Source: Botryococcus braunii
Taxonomy: Eukaryota > Chlorophyta > Trebouxiophyceae
Length of the DNA: 15,000 bases
Direction: 5' to 3'
Assembly: GCA_002005505.1 (NCBI GenBank)
Contig: MVGU01001261.1
Span: 80,001-95,000 of the forward strand
This document shows positions 1-7,764 of the stretch, in pieces. The position numbers were made by a program, and so were the translations under genes. Every line of letters begins with the position of its first letter. The first letter of the stretch is position 1. The notes beneath the pieces are model-generated. The model saw only the letters and a list, made by a program, of their open reading frames with translations. It did no database searches and was not told the DNA's origin.

Positions 1-290
1 ACCGATACCTTGACTGAGCTGGCTGAGCTGGCTGGCCCCCCGAGTCCCCCCCCCCCCCCCAGTTGGCCCCCTGAGTTGGCTCCCTTCTGTGAGTTGACCT
101 GACCCCCAGTTGGCCCCCCGAGTTGCCCCCCCCCTCCCCGAGTTGGCCCCCTGAGTTGGCTCCCTTGAGTGGGTTGAGGCCCCCAGTTGGCCCCCTCAAA
201 ACTGCCCCCCGAGTTCAGCCCTCTTATCCTCTCCCCACTTGGCCCCCTAAGTTGGCCGACTTATAAGAGTTGGCCCCCCGAGTTGTTGAG
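1..290. repeat. GTTGGCCCCC minisatellite, ~15-bp unit
   Basis: The stretch is built from variants of a unit reading roughly AGTTGGCCCCC(C/T)G. A higher-order block of about 79 bp occurs twice (around 61-107 and 140-185), each holding two GTTGGC units and a divergent GAGTTGA-type unit. A 15-C run at 46-60 interrupts the first block. The array runs into the start of the candidate exon at 305. Seen directly; unit boundaries are approximate because the copies are degenerate. Confidence 0.85.
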
Positions 291-304
291 CTGCGGACAT
301 GCAG

Positions 305-521
305 GGTGTGGAAGAGGCAAGTGGAGAGGGCGCCCCAGTATGCAGCCATGCTGGAGGGAGCCATGTCAGGGCGAACCTCCCGCACCCTCAGTGCCGAAGA
401 TATTGAGGCCCTGCTCCGTCTGGAGGCGCTGGATGAGGGCCTTCTCCGCGCTCATGATGTCCCCCAGCCTGCCCTGCCCTCCCCTCCCCAAGACCGTCCT
501 GAGTCAGCTGAGCCCTCTGGG
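305..521 (+). CDS. Candidate internal exon, unknown protein
   Basis: The frame reads VWKRQVERAPQYAAMLEG, then SAEDIEALLRLEALDEG and LLRAHDVP, a charged, helix-forming composition unlike the surrounding repeats. It follows a usable acceptor (CATGCAG, AG at 303-304) and would need a phase-2 upstream exon. A GT at 522 (GGGGTACCG) could end it in phase 0, but the tail after about residue 50 becomes proline-rich and the true donor may lie earlier; a GT at about 501 would leave phase 2, which fits the exon at 4097. The frame is open upstream of 305 only through minisatellite sequence, so no start codon is claimed. It shares strand and style with the exons at 4097-6266 and may belong to the same gene across a ~3.6-kb intron, but this is inference. 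I do not recognise the family. Confidence 0.45.
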
Positions 522-1172
522 GTACCGATCCCCTTGCTCGACCTTCCCACCCGCCCACCCCTTCCCTCCTCTAGCGTAATACTAGCCATAAGTCATGCAC
601 ATTTTACCCTTACTAAACACATAGAATGAAAGAAGATGAAAACAACCAATCAAGGTGAAGGAAAGAAGATTTGGAAGGGTAATATCATTGTCCACTGTTG
701 TTGCACACTTGCTAGTTTCCAGAGCCATATCGCGTGGGATTCCATGCGCACATCTTCGGCAAAAAGTCGTGTGCCCATCAGCGCATCTTCACCTGGATGG
801 CCAGGCCAGACGTTGCATGCTGGGGTGGCTGTGCAGGCGTGCCTGCCCCCTCTCCCGCCTCCATGCCGCGCACCAGACCCATATGTGTGCAAAGACACCC
901 CCCGCCCCCCCCCCGGCCCACCCCCCCCCCATCCCACACACACACTCAATCACACAGACAGACATACAGACACCGAGAGGCACACAGGTACACACACACA
1001 CTCACTCACTGGCACTTGCACTTTCACTTCTAGGTTTCACATGCTAGTCTTGCACACCCTTAATGGTCTTGACCTGCTGTGGCGCAGCTCAAGACCACTA
1101 AGGGTATGGAGCAGGACAGAAGTGCCTAAGGGGAAGAGTTAGGGGTTGATTGAACGCTTCAGGTACGTGCAA
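522..1172. other. Non-coding stretch with C-runs and CA-rich tract
   Basis: I see no convincing gene. The segment 898-930 is almost pure C, and 935-1012 is a degenerate CA/CAGA/CACT simple repeat. Reading frames here are open mainly because of these low-complexity tracts, which give Pro/His/Thr runs. Confidence 0.6.
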
Positions 1173-1173
1173 G

Positions 1174-1212
1174 TTTTTTTCTTTTCTTTTTTCTTTTTGC
1201 GGGGGGGGGGGG
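1174..1212. repeat. Pyrimidine tract followed by G12
   Basis: A T-rich, C-interspersed tract (1174-1198) is followed after GC by twelve G residues (1201-1212). The same arrangement recurs at 7121-7165, and a shorter version at 3981-4010. Confidence 0.8.
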
Positions 1213-1509
1213 TCCTAAAATTTGCGAGTGCCCGTCAAACTTGAAGTGGGGTAGGTAGGGCTGTGCGTGTATGACGGGGCCTTTTTTGTTGGGTGGGGGG
1301 TGCAGGGGTGGGACGAATCGCAGGAGGCTGGCTCAATTGGGGATTCCAAGGAGGTTATGTCGCGTCGGCGCTCGAAGAAACGGGAGCCGGGCTTCGTGTC
1401 CCCGATCTTGGTCCCTCCTCCTTCCAGGTGCTGCCTGCTTGCCCGATCCCGCCGCCCCCCACAAACCCTCCTGTGCCTTTAGGCAAACAGGAACAAAAAA
1501 TAAGACAAG

Positions 1510-1540
<31 letters not shown>

Positions 1541-1558
1541 TATTTTTCTTTTCCTTAT
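1510..1558. repeat. T-rich homopolymer tract
   Basis: About 49 bases consist almost only of T with a few C and one A. It is low complexity and lies in non-coding sequence between 1213 and 1640, where I see no other supported feature. Confidence 0.85.
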
Positions 1559-1639
1559 TCCCCCGCCCCCCTCGCTTTTTTTTCACCGCACGCTCTACTG
1601 CCATGCACGGCTGCATGACCGAAGCGTTGATTGAATGAG

Positions 1640-1785
1640 TGAATGTTACAGATTACCACGACTAGACTAGATGTGTGCTGGTCGCCCAACCGAGTCATGA
1701 TGAGATTCATCCACTCCTCACGGTCTCTAAAAAAGTCCCGCCATTTCACTCGAAGATGTACACCCTGAAATTTTGGATGTAACAA
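1640..1785 (-). pseudogene. Diverged relative of fold-back arm, protein-like
   Basis: On the - strand this reads VKWRDFFRDREEWMNLI, then LGDQH and CNIHSF. The + strand of the right fold-back arm (about 3427-3560) encodes a similar peptide with IKWQDF, GWMDLI, LPDKH and FIVHIH. The DNA matches too: GAATGTTACAG at 1641 and 2459, and a shared block ATCCACTCCT(C/T)ACG. The two copies differ by a one-base and a four-base indel that together keep frame. No start codon is evident; a possible acceptor (AAATTTCAG) lies upstream at about 1766. It could be an exon of a gene family or a decayed transposon fragment. Family not recognised. Confidence 0.5.
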
Positions 1786-1789
1786 TTCA

Positions 1790-2386
1790 CTAACTAGCTG
1801 TTACATCTTCCACCGGCCGTTTCCAGTCTTCACCCTCCCCCCAGTTCTAGCTTTGCCCACTGGTTCCCTCCGTCAGCGACGCGGAAACGACCGCCTTTTG
1901 TATGAGATAGTTGAGCAGCGGAGAAAAGCCGTGCGGTCTGTCTGGTCCTTGCTGGAGCAAAGTGAACTTGCTACGGTTCCAAGGTTCCATCTCGACTAAT
2001 TGCTGTGCAAACTCCCATCGGGGGCTCCAAAGCAGCTCTATACAAAAACGGCTCCGCCCATGCAGTTCCGCGCCGTGCTCTGCTTGGTGTGTGCAGAAAC
2101 ATCTTCTTCCTACTCAGAAAGCATGCTTCTTGTTACCCAGGAGACATGCTTCTTCTTTCCCTGTAAGAAGGGAAGGGTTGGGCCAAAGTCAAGGACTGGC
2201 GCATGTTCTTGAGAGTCATTTTTGTGGGGTTTCCAAGGTATATACCCTGTGTGTCTTTTGCCGGGAAGGCCCTGCGTGGCTTCTGCCGGGACTGGCGCTG
2301 TTGGTGACCTGAGCTTGATCTCGATAATAGAAACGTGGAGCTGCTGCAGGGTCAGGATTAAGGGTCAAGGGTCAAAAGAAGCCCCC
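1790..2386. other. Unassigned stretch
   Basis: I found no gene with supported boundaries. A 133-codon frame covers most of it, but its start is not ATG and its composition (Cys/Ser/Leu-rich, no motif) does not stand out. A short imperfect duplication of CATGCTTCTT lies at about 2121-2155. Confidence 0.5.
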
Positions 2387-2406
2387 AAGCCTTAGGGTTA
2401 AGGCTT
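2387..2406. repeat. Short palindrome beside the fold-back arm
   Basis: AAGCCTTA (2387-2394) and TAAGGCTT (2399-2406) form an 8-bp hairpin with a 4-nt loop. It sits 11 bp outside the left fold-back arm, next to a run of AGGGTCA-like motifs (about 2360-2376). Confidence 0.75.
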
Positions 2407-2417
2407 GGATTGCACCA

Positions 2418-2974
2418 AAGGGGCGCCATGTTTTATGAAGATCATGTATATGTACTATGAATGTTACAGTTTAGCTTGCGATGATGACTGGATGTGTTTG
2501 TCAGGCAAGCTACTTATGAGATCCATCCATCCACTCCTTACGCGCTCTACAAAATCCTGCCATTTGATCAGGGTTCCTTGTATGCGTTGTTCCTGTGGTA
2601 GGCCCAAAGCGTCCTTCTGGAAGGCCTATGACATGCTCTGTGGTGGAAAGCGTTTTTATACCTGTACAAGAGTGCATGACCCCGCACACAAGTGGAGAAA
2701 AAGGTTGTACAAGATGTACTCGTACAGCTTGTGACATTGGAACGTGGAGTTCACTTGACAATGCGGGACGCTGTATGTGATGTGGGCAGGGGGAAGCGGC
2801 TTTGGCTTTGCTGAGGCTGTGGCCTTGCAGGTAGAGGAGCAGCGGACAAGCGTAAGGTTGCGCCCCCCCTCGCCCTCTGCCCCTGCACTTACCCCTACAA
2901 ACTCACAAGTCCCTGCCCCCCCCCCTCCTCCCCTTCCCCTGCTATACCCCCTGCAAACTCACCAAGTCCCTGCC
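2418..2974 (+). repeat. Left arm of large inverted repeat (fold-back)
   Basis: This arm matches the reverse complement of 2980-3578 over almost its full length. The outer end is AAGGGGCGCCATG; the inner end is AAGTCCCTGCC. The arms differ by scattered substitutions and indels. The left arm lacks the roughly 40-bp palindromic insert seen in the right arm, and lacks about 15 bp (in frame) within a GAGGAG-rich stretch near 2830. Near its inner end it carries two copies of a ~60-bp subrepeat (ACAAACTCAC...CCCTGC...CTATACCCC). No transposase or integrase is visible inside, and I could not identify a target-site duplication. Confidence 0.9.
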
Positions 2975-2979
2975 CGCCC

Positions 2980-3578
2980 GGCAGGGACTTGTGAGTTTGC
3001 AGGGGTATAGCAGGGGAAGGGGGAGGGGGGGCAGGGAGTTGCGAGTTTGCAGGGGGTATTGCATGGGAAGAGGGGAAGGGGGGGCAATCTTAAGCCTGTC
3101 CGCTGCTCCTCCAGGCGCAGCTCCTCTACCTGCAAGGCCACAGCCTCAGCAAAGCCAAAGCCGCTTCCCCCTGCCCACATCACATACAGCGTCCCGCATT
3201 GTCAAGTGAACTCCACGTTCCAATGTCACAAGCTGTACGAGTACATCTTGTACCACACTCCACTTGTGGAGTACACACTCCACAAGTGGAGTGTGTACTC
3301 CACTTGTGTGCGGGGTCATGCACTCTTGTACAGGTATAAAAACGCTTTCCACCACAGAGCATGTCATAGGCCTTCCAGAAGGACGCTTTGGGCCTACCAC
3401 AGGAACAACGCATACAAGGAACCCTGATCAAATGGCAGGATTTTGTAGAGCGCGTAAGGAGTGGATGGATGGATCTCATATGTAGCTTGCCTGACAAACA
3501 CATCTTGTCATCATCGCAAGCTAAACTGTTAACATTCATAGTACATATACATGATCTTCATAAAACATGGCGCCCCTT
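2980..3578 (-). repeat. Right arm of large inverted repeat (fold-back)
   Basis: This is the reverse-complement partner of 2418-2974, separated from it by only 5 nt (CGCCC, 2975-2979). It is longer because of a palindromic cluster at about 3256-3306 and some extra C/G-rich spacer. Its + strand holds the open frame described at 3388-3606. The pair could be a fold-back/MITE-like element or a local inverted duplication; the lack of obvious target-site repeats leaves this open. Confidence 0.9.
3256..3306. repeat. Nested ACTCCAC/GTGGAGT palindromes
   Basis: Within the right arm, ACTCCACTTGTGGAGT is followed by ACTCCACAAGTGGAGT and then another ACTCCACTTGTG. Each is a near-perfect palindrome and together they form overlapping hairpins. 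The left arm has only a single AAGTGGAG at the matching place, so the cluster was gained in one arm or lost from the other. Confidence 0.85.
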
Positions 3579-3606
3579 AAGACCACGTGATGCACTTCAA
3601 CAATAA
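3388..3606 (+). pseudogene. Protein-like frame inside the fold-back arm
   Basis: The informative part (about 3427-3590) reads GTLIKWQDFVERVRSGWMDL, then SLPDKHILSSSQAKLL and FIVHIHDLHKTWRP. It resembles the - strand peptide at 1640-1785. There is no ATG at its start, and upstream stops mean it could only be translated as a spliced exon or as part of a broken gene. In the left arm the matching copy has lost one T (CTGTAAC against CTGTTAAC), which shifts the frame and creates a stop, so at least that copy is broken. I do not recognise the domain. Confidence 0.4.
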
Positions 3607-3799
3607 GAGTTTGCATTTCTTGTTCTGCTCAAAGGAAGTGGGGTGCCCCAGTGCTCTACTCATCTGAACCCCAATCGGATCGTTGTTGACGGGCGATGTT
3701 TATCTCCATCACAGGACAGCATCTGCTGCACACTTAAAGAAAGTTGTTTATTCGCTCTCTGAGCAACTGCTTCTAAGAGTGCTGGAGGTTCCCGTTCAG

Positions 3800-4096
3800 G
3801 GGTGGGGGCAAAAAGGCTGGAAACAGCTGGAGAACAGCTTTTCCATGTCCATATTGATTTGTTGCGAGTTGTAGACCGGCCTCCCCGCGCCCACCCCCGT
3901 TCAGGGATGGGGGGGGGGGGATATTAGGACCGGGCTGGTGTGGGCAAAATGGCTGGAGACCGTGAGGTGAAGGAGGGTCTCTCCTTTTTTCCGCCCGGGG
4001 GGGGGGGGGGTAGGGGAGGACGGGGGTAGTGTGGGCGAGATGACTGGAGACTGTTGAGTTGAAGGAGGGTCGTCTGTTGTGGGGCGGGGGCTTCAG
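3800..4096. repeat. ~89-bp degenerate repeat with G-runs
   Basis: GGGCAAAATGGCTGGAGAC (3943) recurs as GGGCGAGATGACTGGAGAC (4032), each followed by GTTGAAGGAGGGTC-like sequence and a G-rich block. A weaker copy lies at about 3807. G-runs of 12 (3909-3920) and 14 (3997-4010) sit between the units. The array runs directly into the acceptor CTTCAG of the next exon. Confidence 0.7.
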
Positions 4097-4220
4097 GACG
4101 GGGATGGCGGGAAAGTGGCGTAAGAGTCTGACAGAGGGCAGCAGTGGGGAGGCTGTGGATGAGCTTCTGGACATGTCCACGCTTCAGCGCCTGGCTCGCC
4201 AGCGCATTGTCGAGATGGAG
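4097..4220 (+). CDS. Exon of unknown + strand protein
   Basis: After acceptor CTTCAG (AG 4095-4096) the frame reads TGMAGKWRKSLTEGSSGEAV, then DELLDMSTLQRLARQRIVEME, a basic segment followed by an amphipathic helix. The donor is GAG|GTACGC at 4221 in phase 0, which fits the phase-0 acceptor of the exon at 4821. A second acceptor (GGCAGCAG, just before SGEAV) would give a shorter exon in the same frame. An ATG inside (about 4104) could be a start if this were the first exon, but the acceptor context favours an internal exon. Function unknown; I see no catalytic motif. Confidence 0.6.
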
Positions 4221-4299
4221 GTACGCGTCTGTACTGCCCCCGGGAGGTGCCTGAGGTGCTTTCTGTGCTGCCACATGTCTAAAACAACTGTACTAGACG

Positions 4300-4680
4300 T
4301 ATGGGCCTTGCATGAGGTCTGACCAGGGAGCTTGTATGTGGCACATTGCTGCTTATGATGTGAGCTGATTGTACTACGCGTAGTGCATTGCTCGAGGTCT
4401 GGCTTAAGGAAATTGTACGAGAAAAACTGCCCTTGCAGTGCGTCTGGCTAAGGACACTTGTGCTAGACAGTATGCCTTGCTTGAGGTCCGACCAAGGAAG
4501 TGGTACTATTTTAAATGCCTTGCGTGAAGTAGCACTAAGGAGGTTTTACTAGTTGTAATGTCTTGCATGAGGTCTGACTTGGGAACATTGTGCTGGAGGT
4601 ATTGCCTTTGCACGAGGTCTCATCATGGAGCCCACAGATGCTGTGTTACTTGAGCTGCATTGCATGAGGTCCAAGATCCC
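4300..4680. repeat. ~44-bp degenerate tandem array in intron
   Basis: About nine copies begin near 4308, 4346, 4388, 4431, 4476, 4519, 4563, 4608 and 4660. The core is TTGCATGAGGTCTGAC, followed by AAGGAA and TTGTACTAG-like sequence. Copies are heavily diverged, so this is an old array. It fills most of the intron between the exons ending at 4220 and starting at 4821. Confidence 0.8.
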
Positions 4681-4685
4681 CACCC

Positions 4686-4701
4686 GGGGGGGGGGGGGGG
4701 G
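4686..4701. repeat. Run of 16 G
   Basis: An uninterrupted G16 follows CACCC, about 120 bp upstream of the exon at 4821, on the sense strand of the intron. It is capable of forming a G-quadruplex in DNA or RNA. Confidence 0.9.
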
Positions 4702-4820
4702 CAGACAATGTTTGCAATGTTGATCAGTTGTTCGTCGGGCTCTTTTGTGGGACCAAGTTCCTCCATGTTTGGGGGCATGACGAGGAGAAGGGCTGAGGGG
4801 GTTTGGCGGGGGCGGCCCAG

Positions 4821-5008
4821 CTGGTGGAGACGGACGAAGTCTTCGAGATAGTGTGGCACATTCCTCTGAATGCAAACGCCAGCAAGATCACCAAAGTGGA
4901 GCGCTACATGAAGGACGGCACCATAGTCGAAGGCCTGCGGAGGGATGGACGGCCGGGCACCCTGCGCTCCCAGCTGACCTTTTCCCAGGATGGGACGCCC
5001 CACATCAG
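4821..5008 (+). CDS. Exon of unknown + strand protein
   Basis: After acceptor GGCGGCCCAG (AG 4819-4820) the frame reads LVETDEVFEIVWHIPLNANA, then KITKVERYMKDGTIVEGLRR and LRSQLTFSQDGTPHIR. Alternating hydrophobic residues suggest a beta-rich domain. The donor CACATCAG|GTCCGC leaves phase 2 (AG), completed to an Arg codon by the first G of the exon near 6110 (or 6065). It joins in phase 0 with the exon ending at 4220. Codon use is G/C-ending and the coding quality is the best in the left half. Function unknown. Confidence 0.7.
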
Positions 5009-5071
5009 GTCCGCCCCCTCCTCGGATTCGCACCCTCCAAAACTGTCTTTGCTATACAAGACACCGGGAAA

Positions 5072-5318
5072 GTGGACTGCATGACTTCCCCACCACACCC
5101 GGCGTCTTGCAGCGGAAAGAGGGGACTGCGTGAACTCCCCACCACGCCCTATGTCTTGCAGCGGAAAATTTGGACTGCATCATTCCACACCACACCCGAT
5201 GCTTTTGCAGCGGAAAAAAGTGGACTGCGTAAAATCCCCACCACGCTCGATGTCTTGAATTGGAAAAAGTGTACTGCACACTTGCCCCACCACACCCGAT
5301 GTCTAACGGCGGAAACTG
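5072..5318. repeat. 49-bp tandem repeat, five copies
   Basis: Units start at about 5072, 5121, 5170, 5220 and 5269 with (G/T)GGACTGC, followed by CCCCACCAC, then GATGTCTTGCAGCGGAAA. Copies 1-3 contain TTGCAGCGGAAA, an acceptor-like AG; copies 4 and 5 have lost it. The array lies in the last intron of the + strand gene. Confidence 0.9.
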
Positions 5319-5857
5319 TTCATCCGACCCTTCCCTGGACCTCTGGATGCGCGGGCTGGCAACTTCCCCGATCCTCTCTGGCATGGTGGCCACCCCGGTT
5401 GCCCTGGCAGCTTTATGCTTACCGCCGTCTTGCTGCCCTCCGCCATCTCGTTCTGTAAAGTTGGCATCCTTACAATGCTGTTGCATCCTCGCAGCGATAC
5501 GCTTTTCATCACTGTATGCTGTGTACGTAGTGGTTGAGATATTGTTGACTTTTAGAGAACGTCGGGACCCTGAGCTGCTCCCAGAACCCCTATTCTACAA
5601 GTCTGGCCCTCACCCTGATCAGTACAATCTTCATCTCTTGATGTGTCTCCTTCTCATTTTAGAGCAACGCTTTTTTAAGGATTAATCTGGTACATCAAAT
5701 TGTACTTGTTTGGAAGTTACTATATATATTTGGGCCTGCAAGAGTAATGCAAGATGGGAATGTAGCCTCGCCAGACGGGGTATAAAGGTGTCAAGCACAA
5801 ACAAGTGGCGGTCCTGCGCCCCATACAGCAGGCCCAGTAGGCAGGCCTAGCCTTGGA
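5319..5857. other. Intronic spacer between two arrays
   Basis: No supported gene. A + strand frame from about 5260 to 5685 is open and partly hydrophobic, but it begins inside the 49-bp array without an ATG and lacks clear splice borders. TATATATAT occurs at about 5720 and GTATAAAGG at about 5780, without a downstream gene start that I can support. Confidence 0.45.
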
Positions 5858-6066
5858 AGTTGCACACAAGGCCTAAGCAGGCATGGAAAATGGAATCAGG
5901 CCTGGCCAGAGATGACGAACACAAGGCCTAGTTAGGCATGGAGCTTGGAATCAGGCCTAGTCAGTGATGACGAACACAAGGCCTGGTTAAGCATGGAGCT
6001 TGGTATCAGGCTTAGTCAGAGATGACGAACACAAGGCCTAGTTAGGCATGGAAGATGGAATCAGGG
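5858..6066. repeat. 55-bp tandem repeat, ~3.8 copies
   Basis: GATGACGAACACAAGGCCTA recurs at 5911, 5966 and 6021 with an exact 55-bp spacing, preceded by a partial copy. Each unit ends in GG(A/T)ATCAGG. The last such element (AG at 6063-6064) lies right at the edge of the final exon and could serve as its acceptor. Confidence 0.95.
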
Positions 6067-6109
6067 CTGGGGATGGGCACGAGCTGAGAGGGGAGGACGG
6101 GGTGGGCAG

Positions 6110-6266
6110 GAGTGTGCAAGGGGAGCCTTACGCCGCAGCCTTCCACGACCGCATCCGCATGTCCACGGGGAGGCACCGCCTCAAGCTGGAGCAGAAGTTC
6201 AACCTGCTGGGCTCTCACGCAGCCCCTGTCAAGCACTACTCCATCTGGCAGAGGATCGACGAATGA
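6110..6266 (+). CDS. Terminal exon of unknown + strand protein
   Basis: The frame reads SVQGEPYAAAFHDRIRMSTG, then RHRLKLEQKFNLLGSHAAPV and KHYSIWQRIDE before TGA at 6264-6266. Its codon use matches that of the exon at 4821. Two acceptors give the same phase: GGGCAG (AG 6108-6109, chosen) or AATCAG (AG 6063-6064), the latter adding 15 residues rich in Gly/Asp/Glu. Either completes the split Arg codon from 5008. The exon encodes a basic, soluble C-terminus with no membrane segment. Joined with 4097-4220 and 4821-5008 it gives the C-terminal ~155 residues of a protein that I cannot assign to a family. Confidence 0.65.
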
Positions 6267-6312
6267 GCCTCCTGCTTTCGGAAACAGGTTCTTCAACGGG
6301 GCCAGCAGCCGT

Positions 6313-6860
6313 AGGCCTGGCTGCGTGGCCCCTACCTCGGAAGAAGGAAGGTTGCCGGAGGCCCATGTACTGCGCAAGAAGGATGCTGGTCCGGCACATA
6401 CGGTTGAAAAGCGAAGATGGCCTGACGCCCATATACTTTGGAATGAGGAAGATGACCTGCCCATATACTTTAGAAGAAGGGAGATGGGCCGAGGCCCATA
6501 TACTTCGTAAGAAAGACGATGGCCTGCCGCCCATACTCGGAATTCGGAAGATGGCCTTACGCCCTTTCCTGGAGGGAAACAAGGCTGGCCTGACGCCCAT
6601 AGCTTGGGAAAAACGAAGTTGGCCTGCCTGCCTGCCATACCTCGAAAAAGGAAGCTGGCCTGGCGCCCATTCCTCGGAAAAAAGGAAGTCTCTGCCTGGC
6701 GCCCATACCTTGAAAAATGGAGATGGCCTGGCTCCCATACCTCGGAAAAAAGGAAGCTTGCCTGGCGCACATACCTCGGAAAGAAAGAAGATTGCCTAGC
6801 GCCCATACCTCTGAGGAGTGGTGGTGGCATGGCGCGAAAAGGGCCTGATGCCCATGCCTA
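6313..6860. repeat. ~33-bp degenerate tandem array, ~15 copies
   Basis: Copies follow the pattern GGCCTGGCGCCCATACCTCG followed by GAAAAAAGGAAGAT, with period about 31-38 bp. The array starts about 47 bp after the TGA at 6264-6266. Because most units are close to a multiple of 3, long frames are open on both strands: 178 codons on + from 6263 and 262 codons on - ending at 6042. I treat these frames as products of the repeat, not as supported genes. Confidence 0.9.
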
Positions 6861-7120
6861 CGTTGTACTTAACATTATCTTCGGGAAGCCCGTGGTCCTT
6901 CAGCCCTGCCCCGTTACGCCCTGCCCTGCCCCCCCCCTCCCCCCCGGACCGGCGCCGTGGTGATAAAGATCCTGCACATGTACTCATTCTTCAGCTGAAG
7001 CACGGCCAGTCTTTCAAAGGCACCGATGGGTGCAGCATTGCTCCGCAGCTGCTCATTTCTTGGTACTGTCTGGGATTTGCCAGTCCCCTCTTGGGGTCGC
7101 AGAACACCTGTCTTTATCGT
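6861..7120. other. Unassigned GC-rich stretch
   Basis: This holds C-rich tracts (about 6905-6955) and no frame with supported boundaries. A peptide-like piece at about 6963-7030 (KDPAHVLILQLKHGQSFKGT) is open on +, but has no convincing splice context. Confidence 0.4.
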
Positions 7121-7165
7121 ATTTCTTTCTTTTCTTTTTTTCTTTTTTGTTTTGGGGGGGGGGGG
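7121..7165. repeat. Pyrimidine tract followed by G12
   Basis: A T-rich tract with scattered C (7121-7153) runs into twelve G residues (7154-7165). It has the same layout as 1174-1212. Confidence 0.85.
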
Positions 7166-7284
7166 TGATGGCGGGGGCCGGTCGTGAGGTGTCTGCTTTA
7201 ATTGCTGGTGCAGTCCGTCGTGGCGCGTTCTGAGTATGCCGGCTGGCCAAAATGTGCGGAGGAGATGGTTGGCCTCAGCGTGTT

Positions 7285-7374
7285 CAGCCCTTGCCCAAGT
7301 GCCAGCCCTGTACAAATTGCCAGCGCTTTGGAAGTGCTGGCCCTTACAATGTGCCAGCCCCTACTTGAACGTGC
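7285..7374. repeat. ~18-bp tandem repeat, five copies
   Basis: Units start near 7285, 7303, 7321, 7338 and 7355 and follow the pattern CAGCCCTTGCCCAAGTGC with substitutions. The period is a multiple of 3, so the frames stay open through it. From 7375 to 7701 I see nothing supported beyond a TATATAAG at 7561-7568, which has no clear downstream gene. Confidence 0.75.
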
Positions 7375-7701
7375 CCGGTTTTTCACAGAGATGCATGAGG
7401 AAATCGTGTGAAGAACAACTTTTGCGTGAAACCCCGTCCTGTGCAAATACATTATAGTGTCTCCTCTGAGATGTGGGGCTATGTCTTTGAGTGGCCGACG
7501 CTCATAGGCATTGACAGGAAGCAGGCATAGTGGTGTCATTCATAGCGTCAACAATATGTCTATATAAGCGGATTGAGATTGTTAGAGGGAAGCGTGTAGC
7601 GATGAGGGTGGGGCCAGCCCGCCCGACCTCGGTGGGGCACTGCTTGGCCTGCAACGAAATCGAAAACATTTGGGGGGGTGTTTCCTGTTTTCTTGTCTCC
7701 A

Positions 7702-7764
7702 ATGGACACGTCGGACACTCTGGAATGGACACGTGGGACACGTTGGATGGACACGTTGTCCCCC
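7702..7764. repeat. 22-23-bp repeat, ~2.7 copies
   Basis: ATGGACACGT recurs at 7702, 7725 and 7747, each followed by GGACAC or TGTCC. A small, fairly recent tandem duplication. Confidence 0.85.

Noticed and set aside
1911..2312. 133-codon + frame
   Set aside because: Non-ATG start, undistinguished composition and no splice or homology support.
2387..2406. TTAGGG within the short palindrome as telomeric sequence
   Set aside because: Only a single TTAGGG is present and the neighbours are AGGGTCA-like, so there is no telomeric array.
6042..6830. 262-codon - strand frame
   Set aside because: Its residues are translations of the 33-bp array (Phe/Pro/Arg/Gly repeats) and it runs antisense over the better-supported terminal exon. 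No ATG context or splice support.
7561..7568. TATATAAG as a promoter TATA box
   Set aside because: It matches the motif, but no supportable gene starts downstream within a sensible distance.
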